A stretch of 64,000 nucleotides of DNA from Streptomyces tanashiensis. Its GTDB lineage: Bacteria; Actinomycetota; Actinomycetes; Streptomycetales; Streptomycetaceae. Within the stretch, counting starts at the first letter, position 1. The number at the start of each line of letters is the position of its first letter. Positions 6,746-16,157 of this stretch are shown here, piece after piece. The DNA lies in assembly GCF_014648895.1 (NCBI RefSeq), contig NZ_BMRZ01000019.1, positions 1-64,000 of the forward strand, in the 5' to 3' direction. The notes beneath the pieces were generated by a model. That model was not told where the DNA came from. It ran no database searches and was given only the letters and a program-made list of their open reading frames with translations. Made by a program: the position numbers and the translations under genes.

Positions 6746-8958
6746 TTGGCAGCGTCGTCCTTGTCACCCTCGGCGTCCTCGTCCGCGATCACGGGGATCA
6801 GGGAGAGCTTGCCGCGCTGGTCGATCTCGGCGATCTCGACCTGGACCTTGGAGCCGATCGCCAGCACGTCCTCGACGTTCTCCACGCGCTTGCCACCGGC
6901 GAGCTTGCGGATCTGCGAGATGTGCAGCAGGCCGTCCTTGCCCGGGAGCAGGGAGACGAAGGCACCGAAGGTGGTGGTCTTGACGACCGTACCCAGGTAG
7001 CGCTCGCCGACCTCCGGCATGGTCGGGTTGGCGATGCCGTTGATCGTGGCGCGGGCGGCCTCGGCGGCCGGGCCGTCGGCGGCACCGATGTAGATGGTGC
7101 CGTCGTCCTCGATCGTGATCTCGGCGCCGGTGTCCTCCTGGATCTGGTTGATCATCTTGCCCTTGGGGCCGATGACCTCACCGATCTTGTCCACGGGGAT
7201 CTTGACGGTGATGATCCGCGGGGCGTTCGGGGACATCTCGTCCGGCGTGTCGATCGCTTCCATCATCACGTCGAGGATGTGGAGGCGGGCGTCGCGGGCC
7301 TGCTTGAGGGCCGCGGCCAGGACGGAGGCCGGGATGCCGTCCAGCTTGGTGTCGAGCTGGAGGGCGGTGACGAACTCCTTCGTACCGGCGACCTTGAAGT
7401 CCATGTCGCCGAAGGCGTCCTCCGCACCGAGGATGTCGGTGAGGGCGACGTAGTGCGTCTGGCCGTCGATGTCCTCGGAGATCAGACCCATGGCGATACC
7501 GGCGACGGGGGCCTTCAGCGGCACACCGGCGTTCAGCAGCGACATGGTCGAGGCGCAGACCGAGCCCATGGACGTCGAACCGTTGGAGCCGAGGGCCTCG
7601 GACACCTGGCGGATCGCGTAGGGGAACTCCTCGCGGGTCGGGAGGACCGGCACGAGGGCGCGCTCGGCGAGGGCGCCGTGGCCGATCTCGCGGCGCTTGG
7701 GCGAGCCCACGCGGCCGGTCTCGCCGACGGAGTACGGCGGGAAGTTGTAGTTGTGCATGTAGCGCTTGCGGGTCACCGGGGAGAGGGTGTCCAGCTGCTG
7801 CTCCATGCGGAGCATGTTGAGGGTGGTGACGCCCAGGATCTGGGTCTCGCCACGCTCGAACAGCGCCGAGCCGTGCACGCGCGGGATGGCCTCGACCTCG
7901 GCGGCGAGCGTACGGATGTCCGTGATGCCGCGGCCGTCGATGCGGACCTTGTCCTTGATGATGCGCTCGCGGACCAGCTTCTTGGTCAGCGCGCGGTACG
8001 CACCGGAGATCTCCTTCTCGCGGCCCTCGAAGGCCGGGAGGAGCTTCTCGGCGGCGAGCTCCTTGATGCGGTCGAGCTCGGCCTCGCGCTCCTGCTTGCC
8101 GGCGATGGTGAGCGCCTGGGCGAGCTCACCCTTGACGGCGGCGGAGAGCGCCTCCAGGACGTCGTCCTGGTAGTCGAGGAAGACCGGGAACTCGCCGGTG
8201 GGCTTGGCAGCCTTGGCGGCGAGGTCCGACTGGGCCTTGCAGAGGACCTTGATGAACGGCTTCGCGGCCTCGAGACCGGCGGCCACGACCTCCTCGGTCG
8301 GCGCCTCGGCGCCGCCCTTCACGAGCTCGATGGTCTTCTCGGTGGCCTCGGCCTCGACCATCATGATCGCGACGTCGCCGTCCTCCAGGACGCGACCGGC
8401 GACGACCATGTCGAAGACGGCGTCCTCGAGCTCGGTGTGCGTCGGGAACGCGACCCACTGGCCCTTGATCAGCGCGACACGGGTGCCGCCGATCGGGCCG
8501 GAGAAGGGCAGGCCGGCCAGCTGCGTGGAGCAGGAGGCGGCGTTGATCGCGACCACGTCGTACAGGTGGTCGGGGTTGAGCGCCATGATCGTCTCGACGA
8601 TCTGGATCTCGTTGCGCAGGCCCTTCTTGAAGGAGGGGCGCAGCGGCCGGTCGATCAGGCGACAGGTGAGGACGGCGTCCTCGGAGGGGCGGCCCTCACG
8701 GCGGAAGAAGGAGCCGGGGATCTTGCCGGCCGCGTACATCCGCTCCTCGACGTCCACCGTCAGGGGGAAGAAGTCGAGCTGGTCCTTGGGGCGCTTCGAG
8801 GCGGTGGTCGCAGAGAGGACCATCGTGTCGTCGTCCAGGTAGGCGACGGCGGAGCCGGCGGCCTGCTTGGCCAGACGGCCGGTCTCGAAGCGGATGGTGC
8901 GGGTACCGAAGACGCCGTTGTCGATGACGGCCTCGGCGTAGTGGGTCTCGTTCTCCAC
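6742..8958 (-). CDS. pnp: Polyribonucleotide nucleotidyltransferase (PNPase)
   Basis: 738-aa phosphorolytic 3'-to-5' exoribonuclease and polymerase; in Streptomyces the enzyme also makes guanosine pentaphosphate and was named GpsI. Order of parts: first RNase PH domain (EAVIDNG start, FFRREGRPSE), a helical linker, the second RNase PH domain (GQTHYVALTDILGAEDAFGD), a KH domain with IGPKGKMINQI, and an S1 domain with GAFVSLLPGKDGLLHISQI. Start ATG 8958. It follows rpsO after a 298-bp gap, the classic rpsO-pnp arrangement, which is often cross-regulated. Confidence 0.97.
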   Translation of the reverse strand: MENETHYAEAVIDNGVFGTRTIRFETGRLAKQAAGSAVAYLDDDTMVLSATTASKRPKDQLDFFPLTVDVEERMYAAGKIPGSFFRREGRPSEDAVLTCRLIDRPLRPSFKKGLRNEIQIVETIMALNPDHLYDVVAINAASCSTQLAGLPFSGPIGGTRVALIKGQWVAFPTHTELEDAVFDMVVAGRVLEDGDVAIMMVEAEATEKTIELVKGGAEAPTEEVVAAGLEAAKPFIKVLCKAQSDLAAKAAKPTGEFPVFLDYQDDVLEALSAAVKGELAQALTIAGKQEREAELDRIKELAAEKLLPAFEGREKEISGAYRALTKKLVRERIIKDKVRIDGRGITDIRTLAAEVEAIPRVHGSALFERGETQILGVTTLNMLRMEQQLDTLSPVTRKRYMHNYNFPPYSVGETGRVGSPKRREIGHGALAERALVPVLPTREEFPYAIRQVSEALGSNGSTSMGSVCASTMSLLNAGVPLKAPVAGIAMGLISEDIDGQTHYVALTDILGAEDAFGDMDFKVAGTKEFVTALQLDTKLDGIPASVLAAALKQARDARLHILDVMMEAIDTPDEMSPNAPRIITVKIPVDKIGEVIGPKGKMINQIQEDTGAEITIEDDGTIYIGAADGPAAEAARATINGIANPTMPEVGERYLGTVVKTTTFGAFVSLLPGKDGLLHISQIRKLAGGKRVENVEDVLAIGSKVQVEIAEIDQRGKLSLIPVIADEDAEGDKDDAAK

Positions 8959-9196
8959 TATGGGTTTCTCCTACGTGTTCGTCTTTGCGTCCTTCGGCCC
9001 GTGTGGCCGGGGACGGTGTGCGACGGCGGCGGAGAAGCTCGCCTCGGGTGCGGGCCGGTCTTCGATCGAAGCACCCGGGCATTCGTTTCCGGGGGCCACT
9101 ACCGAGGACCGGCGGCTGGCCGGCGGCTTCGCGCTCGTCGTATGGGGTTGTGCGACCAGACTAAGTGCCGATGCGCACTTTGTGCACGTACAGCAA

Positions 9197-9231
9197 AGGG
9201 AGCGGCCCCCTGAAAGTGGGAACCGCTCCCT
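9197..9231 (-). terminator. Hairpin downstream of rpsO
   Basis: Arms AGGGAGCGG (9197-9205) and CCGCTCCCT (9223-9231) pair perfectly, 26 nt past the rpsO stop. On the minus strand the stem is followed by TTTGCTG. It separates rpsO from pnp and may be partly read through. Confidence 0.7.
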
Positions 9232-9256
9232 CCGCAGCGTTCACCGTGGAACGGAC

Positions 9257-9547
9257 TTACTTGGCGCCACCGGCCGCACCGCGGCGGATGCCGAGGCGGT
9301 CGACCAGCGTACGGAAGCGCTGGATGTCCTTCTTGGCCAGGTACTGCAGCAGGCGGCGGCGCTGGCCGACCAGGATCAGCAGACCACGACGGGAGTGGTG
9401 GTCGTGCTTGTGCTGCTTGAGGTGCTCGGTCAGGTCCGAGATGCGGCGGGACAGCATCGCGACCTGGACCTCGGGAGAGCCGGTGTCGCCCTCCTTGGTG
9501 CCGAACTCGGCAAAGATCTGCTTCTTGACAGCGGCGTCGAGAGCCAC
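9257..9547 (-). CDS. rpsO: 30S ribosomal protein S15
   Basis: 96-aa primary 16S rRNA-binding protein of the 30S platform. Family signatures are GTKEGDTGSPEVQVA near the N-terminus and HHSRRGLLILVGQRRRLL in the middle. An open frame extends upstream to 9697, but the GTG at 9547 preceded by GAGGAG (spacing about 6) gives the known start, ALDAAVKKQI. It lies upstream of pnp on the same strand. Confidence 0.96.
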   Translation of the reverse strand: MALDAAVKKQIFAEFGTKEGDTGSPEVQVAMLSRRISDLTEHLKQHKHDHHSRRGLLILVGQRRRLLQYLAKKDIQRFRTLVDRLGIRRGAAGGAK

Positions 9548-9748
9548 GCGGTTCTCCTCGTTGGTTCGTGCGCCCGCGAGTGCCCCTGGTCTAGGTCTCA
9601 GGGGAAGCTTCCGTGACTCGACGGGCGAAGGTCCGATGGGCGCAGCTTCCAGAGGCGTCCGAGTGATCTCGGTTGCTTTCCGGGAGCGCGTACACAAACG
9701 GCCGTCACACAGCGTACCAGCTCGCCGGAGCGGCCCCGTATCGCTTTC

Positions 9749-11218
9749 CTACTTGCTGGTCAATGCGCGCACCGAGGTGAAGACGTCGAGGACCGCGAGG
9801 CAGAGCGGGACGAGGGAGAGCAGGACGAAGCCCTCGGTCAGGTCGAGGAGCCGGCCCCAGAAGGGCGAGAGGCCCTTCCTCGGGATGATCAGGCCGATCG
9901 CCGTGATCAGCGCGGCGCCGGCGGCGACGGCGGCGGTGAGCCAGATCGTCCGGACGTCGAGGCCGCCGCGGTCCCCGTACATCAGGAGGTCCTTGACCAG
10001 GTCGGCCGGCGGGTTGAGGGAGAGGCCCAGGACGAGCAGCGCGATGGCGGCGATGCCGGCGACGAGGACGCAGGCGACCTGCGAGGTGTACCGGAAGAGG
10101 CGGGCGCGCAGCAGCATCGCGAGGCCGGCGGCGAGGGCGAGGAACTGGCCCCAGACGTTCCCGGCGAAGCCGAGGACGGCGGCGGAGCCGACGACGACCG
10201 CCGCGCAGCCGCCGACCAGGCCGAGGAGCATCTCGTGGCCGCGGCGGGCCTGGAGCGCGATGCGCTCGCCGTCGACGGGCTGCGCCTCCTCGCCCTGCTG
10301 CTCGCCGGAGAACTCGTCGTCGGCGGCGCTGCGCGGGGCGGCGTAGCCGATGGGCAGCCGGGCGAAGCGGGCGGAGAGGCCGGGCAGGAAGGCGACGAGG
10401 CCGATGGCGACCGGCGCGCAGACGGCGGCCGTCTCGGTGGCGGAGGTCTCGGTGAGGATCTCCAGGAAGGTGGCGAGGGTGCCGACGCCGGCGAGGAAGG
10501 TGGCGGCGACGAAGGGGGCGTCGCCGCTGGGGGTGAGCGCGACGAGCGCCACGGAGGCGACGAGGACGGTCACGCTGCCGAGCAGGAACTGCAGGCGGCC
10601 GGGGCCCTGACCGGCGTCGGCGGCGATGATGCCGGAGCCGGCGATGAGGAGCAGGGGCAGCGCGCCGAGCCCGAGGGCGACGGCCGTGGCCCGGTCCGCG
10701 TAGACGCGGGCGCGGACGCCTGCGAAGGCGGTGAGGAGGAGGCCGGCGGCGCCCGCGATGATCCCCGGGAGGCTGTGCATGTCGTGGCGGACCGGATCGG
10801 CGAACCACAGGACGAAGCCCATGAGGACGAGGAGCAGGACGCCGCCGACGAGGCCGGCGCCGCGCAGCAGCTCGTCGCTCCACAGGTGCCGGTCGCGGGT
10901 GACGGCGGAGGCGACGGCGTCGGAGACGTCGTCGTAGACGGCCGGCGGGAGCGACTGGGCGAAGGGGCGCAGGGAGAGCACCTCGCCGTCGAGGACCTGC
11001 TGGGCGGCGAGGGTGCGGGCGCCGTCGAGGACGGATCCGTCGCGGCGGACCAGGTGGTAGCCGGTCGGGGTGCCCGCCGCCTGGGTCTGCCCGGTGAGCC
11101 GCAGGATCTCCGGGTAGACGTCGGCGACGGCGATGTCCTCGGGGAGCGCGACGTCGATGCGGCTGTCCGGCGCCACGACGGTGACGCGGCAGAAGCCGGT
11201 CGCTGCGGTCGTACTCAC
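9749..11218 (-). CDS. eccD: Type VII secretion membrane protein EccD
   Basis: 489 aa. An N-terminal ubiquitin-like (YukD-type) domain of about 90 residues (CRVTVVAPDSRIDVALPED) is followed by about eleven membrane helices from residue 125 onward. These are interrupted by a cytoplasmic loop (PRSAADDEFSGEQQGEE). EccD forms the membrane vestibule of ESX translocons. An upstream ATG-like extension to 11272 exists; GTG 11218 is preferred because GGGGGT lies about 9 nt upstream and the protein then begins at the domain. It is transcribed divergently from eccC across a region with a tandem 17-bp repeat. Confidence 0.93.
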   Translation of the reverse strand: MSTTAATGFCRVTVVAPDSRIDVALPEDIAVADVYPEILRLTGQTQAAGTPTGYHLVRRDGSVLDGARTLAAQQVLDGEVLSLRPFAQSLPPAVYDDVSDAVASAVTRDRHLWSDELLRGAGLVGGVLLLVLMGFVLWFADPVRHDMHSLPGIIAGAAGLLLTAFAGVRARVYADRATAVALGLGALPLLLIAGSGIIAADAGQGPGRLQFLLGSVTVLVASVALVALTPSGDAPFVAATFLAGVGTLATFLEILTETSATETAAVCAPVAIGLVAFLPGLSARFARLPIGYAAPRSAADDEFSGEQQGEEAQPVDGERIALQARRGHEMLLGLVGGCAAVVVGSAAVLGFAGNVWGQFLALAAGLAMLLRARLFRYTSQVACVLVAGIAAIALLVLGLSLNPPADLVKDLLMYGDRGGLDVRTIWLTAAVAAGAALITAIGLIIPRKGLSPFWGRLLDLTEGFVLLSLVPLCLAVLDVFTSVRALTSK

Positions 11219-11231
11219 GTGTGTGGACCCC

Positions 11232-11270
11232 CTGATTCGCGGTTGCGCCCGTTCTGATTCGCGGTTGCGC
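11232..11270. repeat. Tandem 17-bp direct repeat in the eccD/eccC divergent region
   Basis: CTGATTCGCGGTTGCGC occurs exactly twice, at 11232-11248 and 11254-11270, a 22-bp period (about two helical turns). It starts 14 bp upstream of the eccD start and sits between divergent ESX genes. Such spacing suits cooperative binding of one regulator on one DNA face; that role is inferred. Confidence 0.65.
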
Positions 11271-11423
11271 ACGATGCGCGCGCCACCCTACCGGGGACGG
11301 CCGGTGGGGGCTGCAAGTAGGATCGCCGTCCCATGGGGGAAGTCCGCGCACTCGGCTGCCGACAGGGGTCGCGTGCGGATGCTCCCGCCACGAGCCCGCC
11401 TCCAACGAGGGATTGATGCGCCG

Positions 11424-14400
11424 GTGAGCCAGATCGTCGTCAAACGCCCGCCGAGGTCCCTTCCTCCGGAAGTGCCCGGTGAGGAACTGGTCCTGGAGTC
11501 TCCGCCGGAACTTCCGCGGGGACAGCAGGAGTCGGCGTTGATGCAGCTCCTGCCGATGCTCGGCATGGGCTCGTCGGTCGTCTTCTTCTTCATGACGCCG
11601 TCGCCGATCATGCGGATCATGGGCACGCTGATGCTGGCGTCGACGGTCGCTATGGCCGTGGCCCAGTTCGTGAGATTCCGTCGCGGTACGCAGGGGCAAA
11701 TGGCCGATGTCCGCCGCGACTACCTCAAATACCTCGCGCAGACCCGGCGTACGGTCCGGCGCACCGCGCGCAAGCAGCGGGACGCGCAGCTGTATCTGCA
11801 CCCCTCCCCCGAGCAGCTGTGGTCGGTGGTGGCCGAGGGTTCCCGGGTGTGGGAACGCCGGGTCGGCGACCACGACTTCGGGCAGGCGCGGATCGGCCTC
11901 GGGGCACAGCAGTTGGCGACGCCGCTGGTGGCGCCGGACACGGCTCCGGTGGACGAGCTGGAGCCGCTGTGCGCGGGTGCGATGCAGCAGTTCCTGGCGG
12001 TGCACGGCACGCTGGACGGGCTGCCGATGGCGGTCTCGATGCGGGCGTTCTACCACGTGACGGTGTCGGGCGAGCCGGAGTCGGCGCAGGCGGCGGCGCG
12101 TGCGCTGGTGGCGCAGCTGGTGACGCTGCACTCCCCCGACGACCTGATGCTCGCCGTCGTGGCGGCGCGGCCGGCGCAGGAGCGCTGGGACTGGACGAAG
12201 TGGCTGCCGCACACGCAGGTGCCGGGGCAGGTCGACGGGGCGGGCACGAAGCGTCTGTTCGGCGACGACCTCGGTGAACTGGAGCAGCTGGTCCGCTCGA
12301 AGCTGGACGGGCGGACGCGGTTCTCGCGGGAGAGCCAGCCGGTGCTCGACCAGCCGCACGTGGTGGTGGTCCTGGACGGCGGGATGGTGCCGCCGGACTC
12401 GCTGCTCGCGGCGGCCGAGGGTCTCCAGGGCGTGACGATCGTGGAGGTCGTCTCCGGTGAGCTCGACGAGCCGCGCGGTGGCCTCTCGGTGGTCGTACGG
12501 CCGGGCCGGCTGCGCCTGGAGTCGGGCGGCGGCTTCGCGTACGAGGGGCTGCCGGACGGCATCTCGCTGCCGGCGGCCGAGGCGCTGGCCCGGCAGCTGG
12601 CGCCGCTGCGGATGGGCGGCGGGGACGACGACGAGCCGCTGCTGGCCAACCTGGACTTCACGGATCTGCTGAACCTGGGCGACGCGGCCTCGGTGGACGT
12701 GACGCGGACCTGGCGCCCCCGGTCGGTGGCCGAACGGCTCCGGGTGCCGATCGGCGTCGGCGAGGACGGCCTGCCGGTCATGCTGGACCTGAAGGAGGCG
12801 GCGCAGGAGGGCATGGGCCCGCACGGTCTGTGCGTCGGTGCGACGGGTTCCGGAAAGTCGGAGCTGCTGCGCACGCTGGTGCTCGGTCTGGCGGTGACGC
12901 ACTCCTCGGAGACGCTGAACTTCGTCCTCGCGGACTTCAAGGGCGGCGCGACCTTCGCGGGCATGTCGCAGATGCCGCACGTGGCGGCGGTCATCACCAA
13001 CCTCTCCGACGACCTGACGCTCGTCGACCGCATGGGCGACGCGATCCGCGGCGAGCTCCAGCGGCGGCAGGAGCTGCTGCGCTCGGCGGGCAACTACGCG
13101 AACATCCACGACTACGAGAAGGCGCGGGCGGCGGGCGCTCCCCTCGAACCGCTGGCCTCGCTGGTCCTGGTGATCGACGAGTTCTCCGAGCTCCTCACCG
13201 CCAAGCCGGACTTCATCGACATGTTCATCCAGATCGGCCGCATCGGCCGTTCGCTCGGTGTGCATCTGCTGCTGGCCTCGCAGCGCCTGGAGGAGGGCAA
13301 GCTGCGCGGCCTGGACACGTACCTCTCGTACCGGATCGGTCTGCGGACCTTCTCGGCGGCGGAGTCGCGCACGGCCATCGGTGTGCCGGACGCGTACCAC
13401 CTGCCGTCGGTGCCGGGTTCGGGCTATCTGAAGTTCGGTACGGACGAGATGACCCGCTTCAAGGCCGCGTACGTCTCGGGGACGTACCGGACGGGCGGGC
13501 CGCGTCTGGAGATCGGTCAGCTGCCGGTGGAGCGGCGGCCCGCGCTGTTCACGGCGGCGCCGGTGCCGGTGGTGTACGCGGCGCCGGACCCGGCCTATCT
13601 GACGGCGCAGCGCGCCGAGGAGGACGACGCGCTCGCGGACACGGTCCTCGACGTGATCGTGCGGCGTCTGGAGGGACAGGGGGTGCCGGCGCACCAGGTG
13701 TGGCTGCCGCCGCTCGACCAGGCGCCCTCGCTGGACCAGCTGCTTCCGGGGCTCGCGCAGACGGCGGACCGGGGGCTCACGGCGACGGAGTACACGCGTC
13801 AGGGCGGGCTCACGGTGCCGCTCGGGCTCATCGACAAGCCGTTCGAGCAGCGGCGCGAGGTGCTGTACCGGGACTTCTCGGGCGCGGCCGGTCACATGAT
13901 GGTGGTCGGCGGTCCGCAGTCCGGCAAGTCGACGATGATGCGGACGCTCGTCTCCTCGTTCGCGCTCACGCACACCCCGGCCGAGGTGCAGTTCTACTGC
14001 CTGGACTTCGGTGGCGGCGGCATGGTCTCGCTGGCCGACCTGCCGCACGTCGGCGGGGTCGCGTCCCGGCTCGACCCGGAGCGGGTGCGCCGGACGGTCG
14101 CGGAGGTCATGGGCGTCCTGAACCGGCGGGAGGAGTTCTTCCGCTCGCACTCCATCGACTCGATCGCGACCTACCGGCGCAAGCGGGCGGCGGGCGAACT
14201 GCCGGGCGAGGCCTGGGGCGACGTCTTCCTGATCGTGGACGGCTGGGGCGGCTTCCGCAACGACTACGACATGCTGGAGCCGATCGTCGCCGACATCGCG
14301 GCGCGCGGTCTGGGCTACGGCATCCACGTGGTGATCACCGCCGCCCGCTACATGGAGGTGCGGGCGGCGCTCAAGGACCAGATGCTGGGCCGCCTCGAAC

Positions 14401-15377
14401 TGCGGCTCGGTGACGTCATGGACTCCGAGTTCGACCGCAAGGTCGCGGCGAACGTGCCGACCGGCGTGCCGGGTCGCGGCCAGGTGCCGGAGAAGCTGCA
14501 CTTCATGGGGGCGCTGCCGCGGATCGACGGGTCGAGCTCGGCCGCCGACCTGGCGGAGGGCACGTCGGCGTTCGTGCAGGCCGTGAAGGCGAGCTGGACC
14601 GCCGCCCCGGCCCCGGCGGTGCGGCTGCTGCCGCGCAGGCTGCCGGCGGAGCAGCTGCCGAAGGGCTTCGAGTACCCGCAGCACGGCATCGCGATCGGCA
14701 TCGACGAGACGAACCTGGAGCCGGTGTTCGTCGACTTCGAGTCGGATCCGTTCTTCCTGATCTTCGGTGAGAGCGAGTCCGGCAAGACGGCGCTGCTGCG
14801 GCTGATCGCCAAGCAGCTGTGCGAGCGGTACTCGCCGGAGCAGGCGCGGATCGTCGTGGGCGACTACCGGCGGACGATGCTGGAGGCCGTGGCGCCCTCG
14901 CACCTCCTGGAGTACGCGCCGATGGCCTCGGCCATGCAGATGCACATGGACGCCATCAACACGGTGATGACGAAGCGGGCGCCGAAGCCCGACATCACGC
15001 CGCAGCAGCTGCGCGACCGCAGCTGGTGGACGGGTCCGCAACTGTTCGTGCTGATCGACGACTTCGAGCTGGTGGCCACGAACTCGGGCAACCCGCTGGC
15101 GGTCCTGGTGGAGAACCTGCCGTTCGCGCGGGACGTCGGCATCCGGTTCATCGTGGCGCGCAGCCAGGGCGGTGCCTCCCGGGCGATGTACGAGCCGTTC
15201 ATGCAGCGGATGCGGGAGCTGGGCGCGCAGGGCGTGATCCTCTCCGGCGATCCGCAGGAGGGCGACATCCTCGGCAGCGTCCGGGCGCGGCCGATGCCTC
15301 CGGGCCGGGGCACGTTCGTGTCGCGGAAGCGCGGGACGCCGCTGGTGCAGCTGGGCTGGCTGCCCGAGCAGCACTGA
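11424..15377 (+). CDS. eccC: Type VII secretion ATPase EccC (FtsK/SpoIIIE type)
   Basis: 1317-aa motor and substrate-recognition protein of the ESX system. Two N-terminal membrane helices (about residues 40-80) precede three FtsK-like ATPase domains. Walker A motifs are GATGSGKS (about 472), GGPQSGKS (about 829) and GESESGKT (about 1115). Only the first domain has a full Walker B with Asp-Glu (VLVIDEFSELL); the second reads LIVDGWGG and the third LIDDFELV, matching the known pattern of one active and two regulatory domains. GTG 11424 is chosen from GAGGGA upstream and the family start SQIVVKRPPR. EccC is fused, not split into Ca and Cb. Confidence 0.95.
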   Translation: MSQIVVKRPPRSLPPEVPGEELVLESPPELPRGQQESALMQLLPMLGMGSSVVFFFMTPSPIMRIMGTLMLASTVAMAVAQFVRFRRGTQGQMADVRRDYLKYLAQTRRTVRRTARKQRDAQLYLHPSPEQLWSVVAEGSRVWERRVGDHDFGQARIGLGAQQLATPLVAPDTAPVDELEPLCAGAMQQFLAVHGTLDGLPMAVSMRAFYHVTVSGEPESAQAAARALVAQLVTLHSPDDLMLAVVAARPAQERWDWTKWLPHTQVPGQVDGAGTKRLFGDDLGELEQLVRSKLDGRTRFSRESQPVLDQPHVVVVLDGGMVPPDSLLAAAEGLQGVTIVEVVSGELDEPRGGLSVVVRPGRLRLESGGGFAYEGLPDGISLPAAEALARQLAPLRMGGGDDDEPLLANLDFTDLLNLGDAASVDVTRTWRPRSVAERLRVPIGVGEDGLPVMLDLKEAAQEGMGPHGLCVGATGSGKSELLRTLVLGLAVTHSSETLNFVLADFKGGATFAGMSQMPHVAAVITNLSDDLTLVDRMGDAIRGELQRRQELLRSAGNYANIHDYEKARAAGAPLEPLASLVLVIDEFSELLTAKPDFIDMFIQIGRIGRSLGVHLLLASQRLEEGKLRGLDTYLSYRIGLRTFSAAESRTAIGVPDAYHLPSVPGSGYLKFGTDEMTRFKAAYVSGTYRTGGPRLEIGQLPVERRPALFTAAPVPVVYAAPDPAYLTAQRAEEDDALADTVLDVIVRRLEGQGVPAHQVWLPPLDQAPSLDQLLPGLAQTADRGLTATEYTRQGGLTVPLGLIDKPFEQRREVLYRDFSGAAGHMMVVGGPQSGKSTMMRTLVSSFALTHTPAEVQFYCLDFGGGGMVSLADLPHVGGVASRLDPERVRRTVAEVMGVLNRREEFFRSHSIDSIATYRRKRAAGELPGEAWGDVFLIVDGWGGFRNDYDMLEPIVADIAARGLGYGIHVVITAARYMEVRAALKDQMLGRLELRLGDVMDSEFDRKVAANVPTGVPGRGQVPEKLHFMGALPRIDGSSSAADLAEGTSAFVQAVKASWTAAPAPAVRLLPRRLPAEQLPKGFEYPQHGIAIGIDETNLEPVFVDFESDPFFLIFGESESGKTALLRLIAKQLCERYSPEQARIVVGDYRRTMLEAVAPSHLLEYAPMASAMQMHMDAINTVMTKRAPKPDITPQQLRDRSWWTGPQLFVLIDDFELVATNSGNPLAVLVENLPFARDVGIRFIVARSQGGASRAMYEPFMQRMRELGAQGVILSGDPQEGDILGSVRARPMPPGRGTFVSRKRGTPLVQLGWLPEQH

Positions 15378-15398
15378 GCTGCCGCAACAGCCCTGAGC

Positions 15399-15436
15399 GG
15401 AGCGGTCCCTCCCACTACTGTGGGAGGGACCGCTCC
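15399..15436 (+). terminator. Perfect 17-bp hairpin after eccC
   Basis: Arms 15399-15415 and 15420-15436 pair perfectly around a TACT loop, 21 bp after the eccC stop and 28 bp before the DUF397 gene. No T-tract follows, which is common for Streptomyces terminators. Confidence 0.8.
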
Positions 15437-15464
15437 GTCGTACCACCGCGAAGGGAAAGCGCCG

Positions 15465-15749
15465 ATGACCGACGCCGCCGAGACCACCACCGAGAGCGCG
15501 GACGCCGCCCTGGCCGCCGAGAAGGAGCGCCAGAAGGAGGAGTTGTACGCGCTCGACATCTCGGGCGTCGCGTGGGAGGGCGCTCCGGGGACGAGCCCGG
15601 ACGAGGAGCGCGTGGAGATCGCGCGGCTGCCCGGGGGCGCGGTGGCGATGCGCTCGTCGCTCGACAAGGCGACGGTGCTGCGCTACACGAAGGCCGAGTG
15701 GGACGCGTTCGTCCTGGGCGCCAGGGACGGCGAGTTCGACCTGCGGTGA
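15465..15749 (+). CDS. DUF397-type small protein within the ESX locus
   Basis: 94 aa. The N-terminus is charged and Ala/Glu-rich. The C-terminal half has a DUF397-like core: ISGVAWEGAPG, VEIARLPGGAVAMRSS, and a final segment RYTKAEWDAFVLGARDGEFD. DUF397 proteins usually pair with XRE-type regulators (BldB/WhiJ-like systems) in Streptomyces; here no such regulator is adjacent. ATG 15465 follows AAGGGA. The gene is bounded on both sides by strong hairpins (15399-15436 and 15761-15796), so it is an isolated transcription unit or depends on readthrough from eccC. A role in ESX is only suggested by position. Confidence 0.75.
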   Translation: MTDAAETTTESADAALAAEKERQKEELYALDISGVAWEGAPGTSPDEERVEIARLPGGAVAMRSSLDKATVLRYTKAEWDAFVLGARDGEFDLR

Positions 15750-15760
15750 GGCACGACGCG

Positions 15761-15796
15761 TGAGGGGGTGGCCCGTAGGAACGGGCCACCCCCTCA
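15761..15796. terminator. Bidirectional 16-bp hairpin between convergent genes
   Basis: Arms 15761-15776 and 15781-15796 pair perfectly around AGGA. It sits between the end of the DUF397 gene (15749) and the end of the WXG100 gene (15814), so it can serve both strands. Confidence 0.8.
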
Positions 15797-15813
15797 AGCG
15801 TGCTGGCAAGGAC

Positions 15814-16104
15814 TCACATCATGCGGAAACGAGCCGCGTTGCCCTTGTCGGTGTCCTGGTAGCCGGCGACCGACTCGTCGAGGAGCTGGGCGATGCGCGC
15901 CAGGTCCTGGTTCATGCCGGCCATGTCGCGGGTCAGGCGGTCCTGGCTCTCGCGGTAGGCGACCTTCGCCTCGCCTTCCCAGTTGGAGGCGACACGGTTG
16001 ACCTCGGCCATGAGGTCGTCGAGCTTCTGCGTGAGCGTGCTGGAGGTGAGGCGGGTGTCGGCCGCCGCCTGCGTCACGGTGTCGTAATTGACCGCAGTGG
16101 TCAT
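15814..16104 (-). CDS. WXG100 family ESX substrate (with YxxxD signal)
   Basis: 96-aa helical-hairpin protein of the EsxA/EsxB class. The W-x-G turn is in SNWEGEAK near residue 43. After the second helix the sequence GYQDTD supplies the YxxxD secretion motif, followed by a short tail. Such proteins are exported as a heterodimer with their neighbour. The gene lies 53 bp downstream of the other WXG100 gene and ends next to a bidirectional hairpin. I leave the A/B designation open. Confidence 0.92.
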   Translation of the reverse strand: MTTAVNYDTVTQAAADTRLTSSTLTQKLDDLMAEVNRVASNWEGEAKVAYRESQDRLTRDMAGMNQDLARIAQLLDESVAGYQDTDKGNAARFRMM

Positions 16105-16157
16105 GGTGATGACTCCTGAAGTGAGAGTGGCGCGGAGGACTGGTCGGGTCGGACGGC

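Noticed and set aside
9705..15809. Very long minus-strand open frame opposite eccC
   Set aside because: It is His/Arg/Pro-rich with no family resemblance and arises from the codon bias of eccC on the other strand; eccC explains the DNA.
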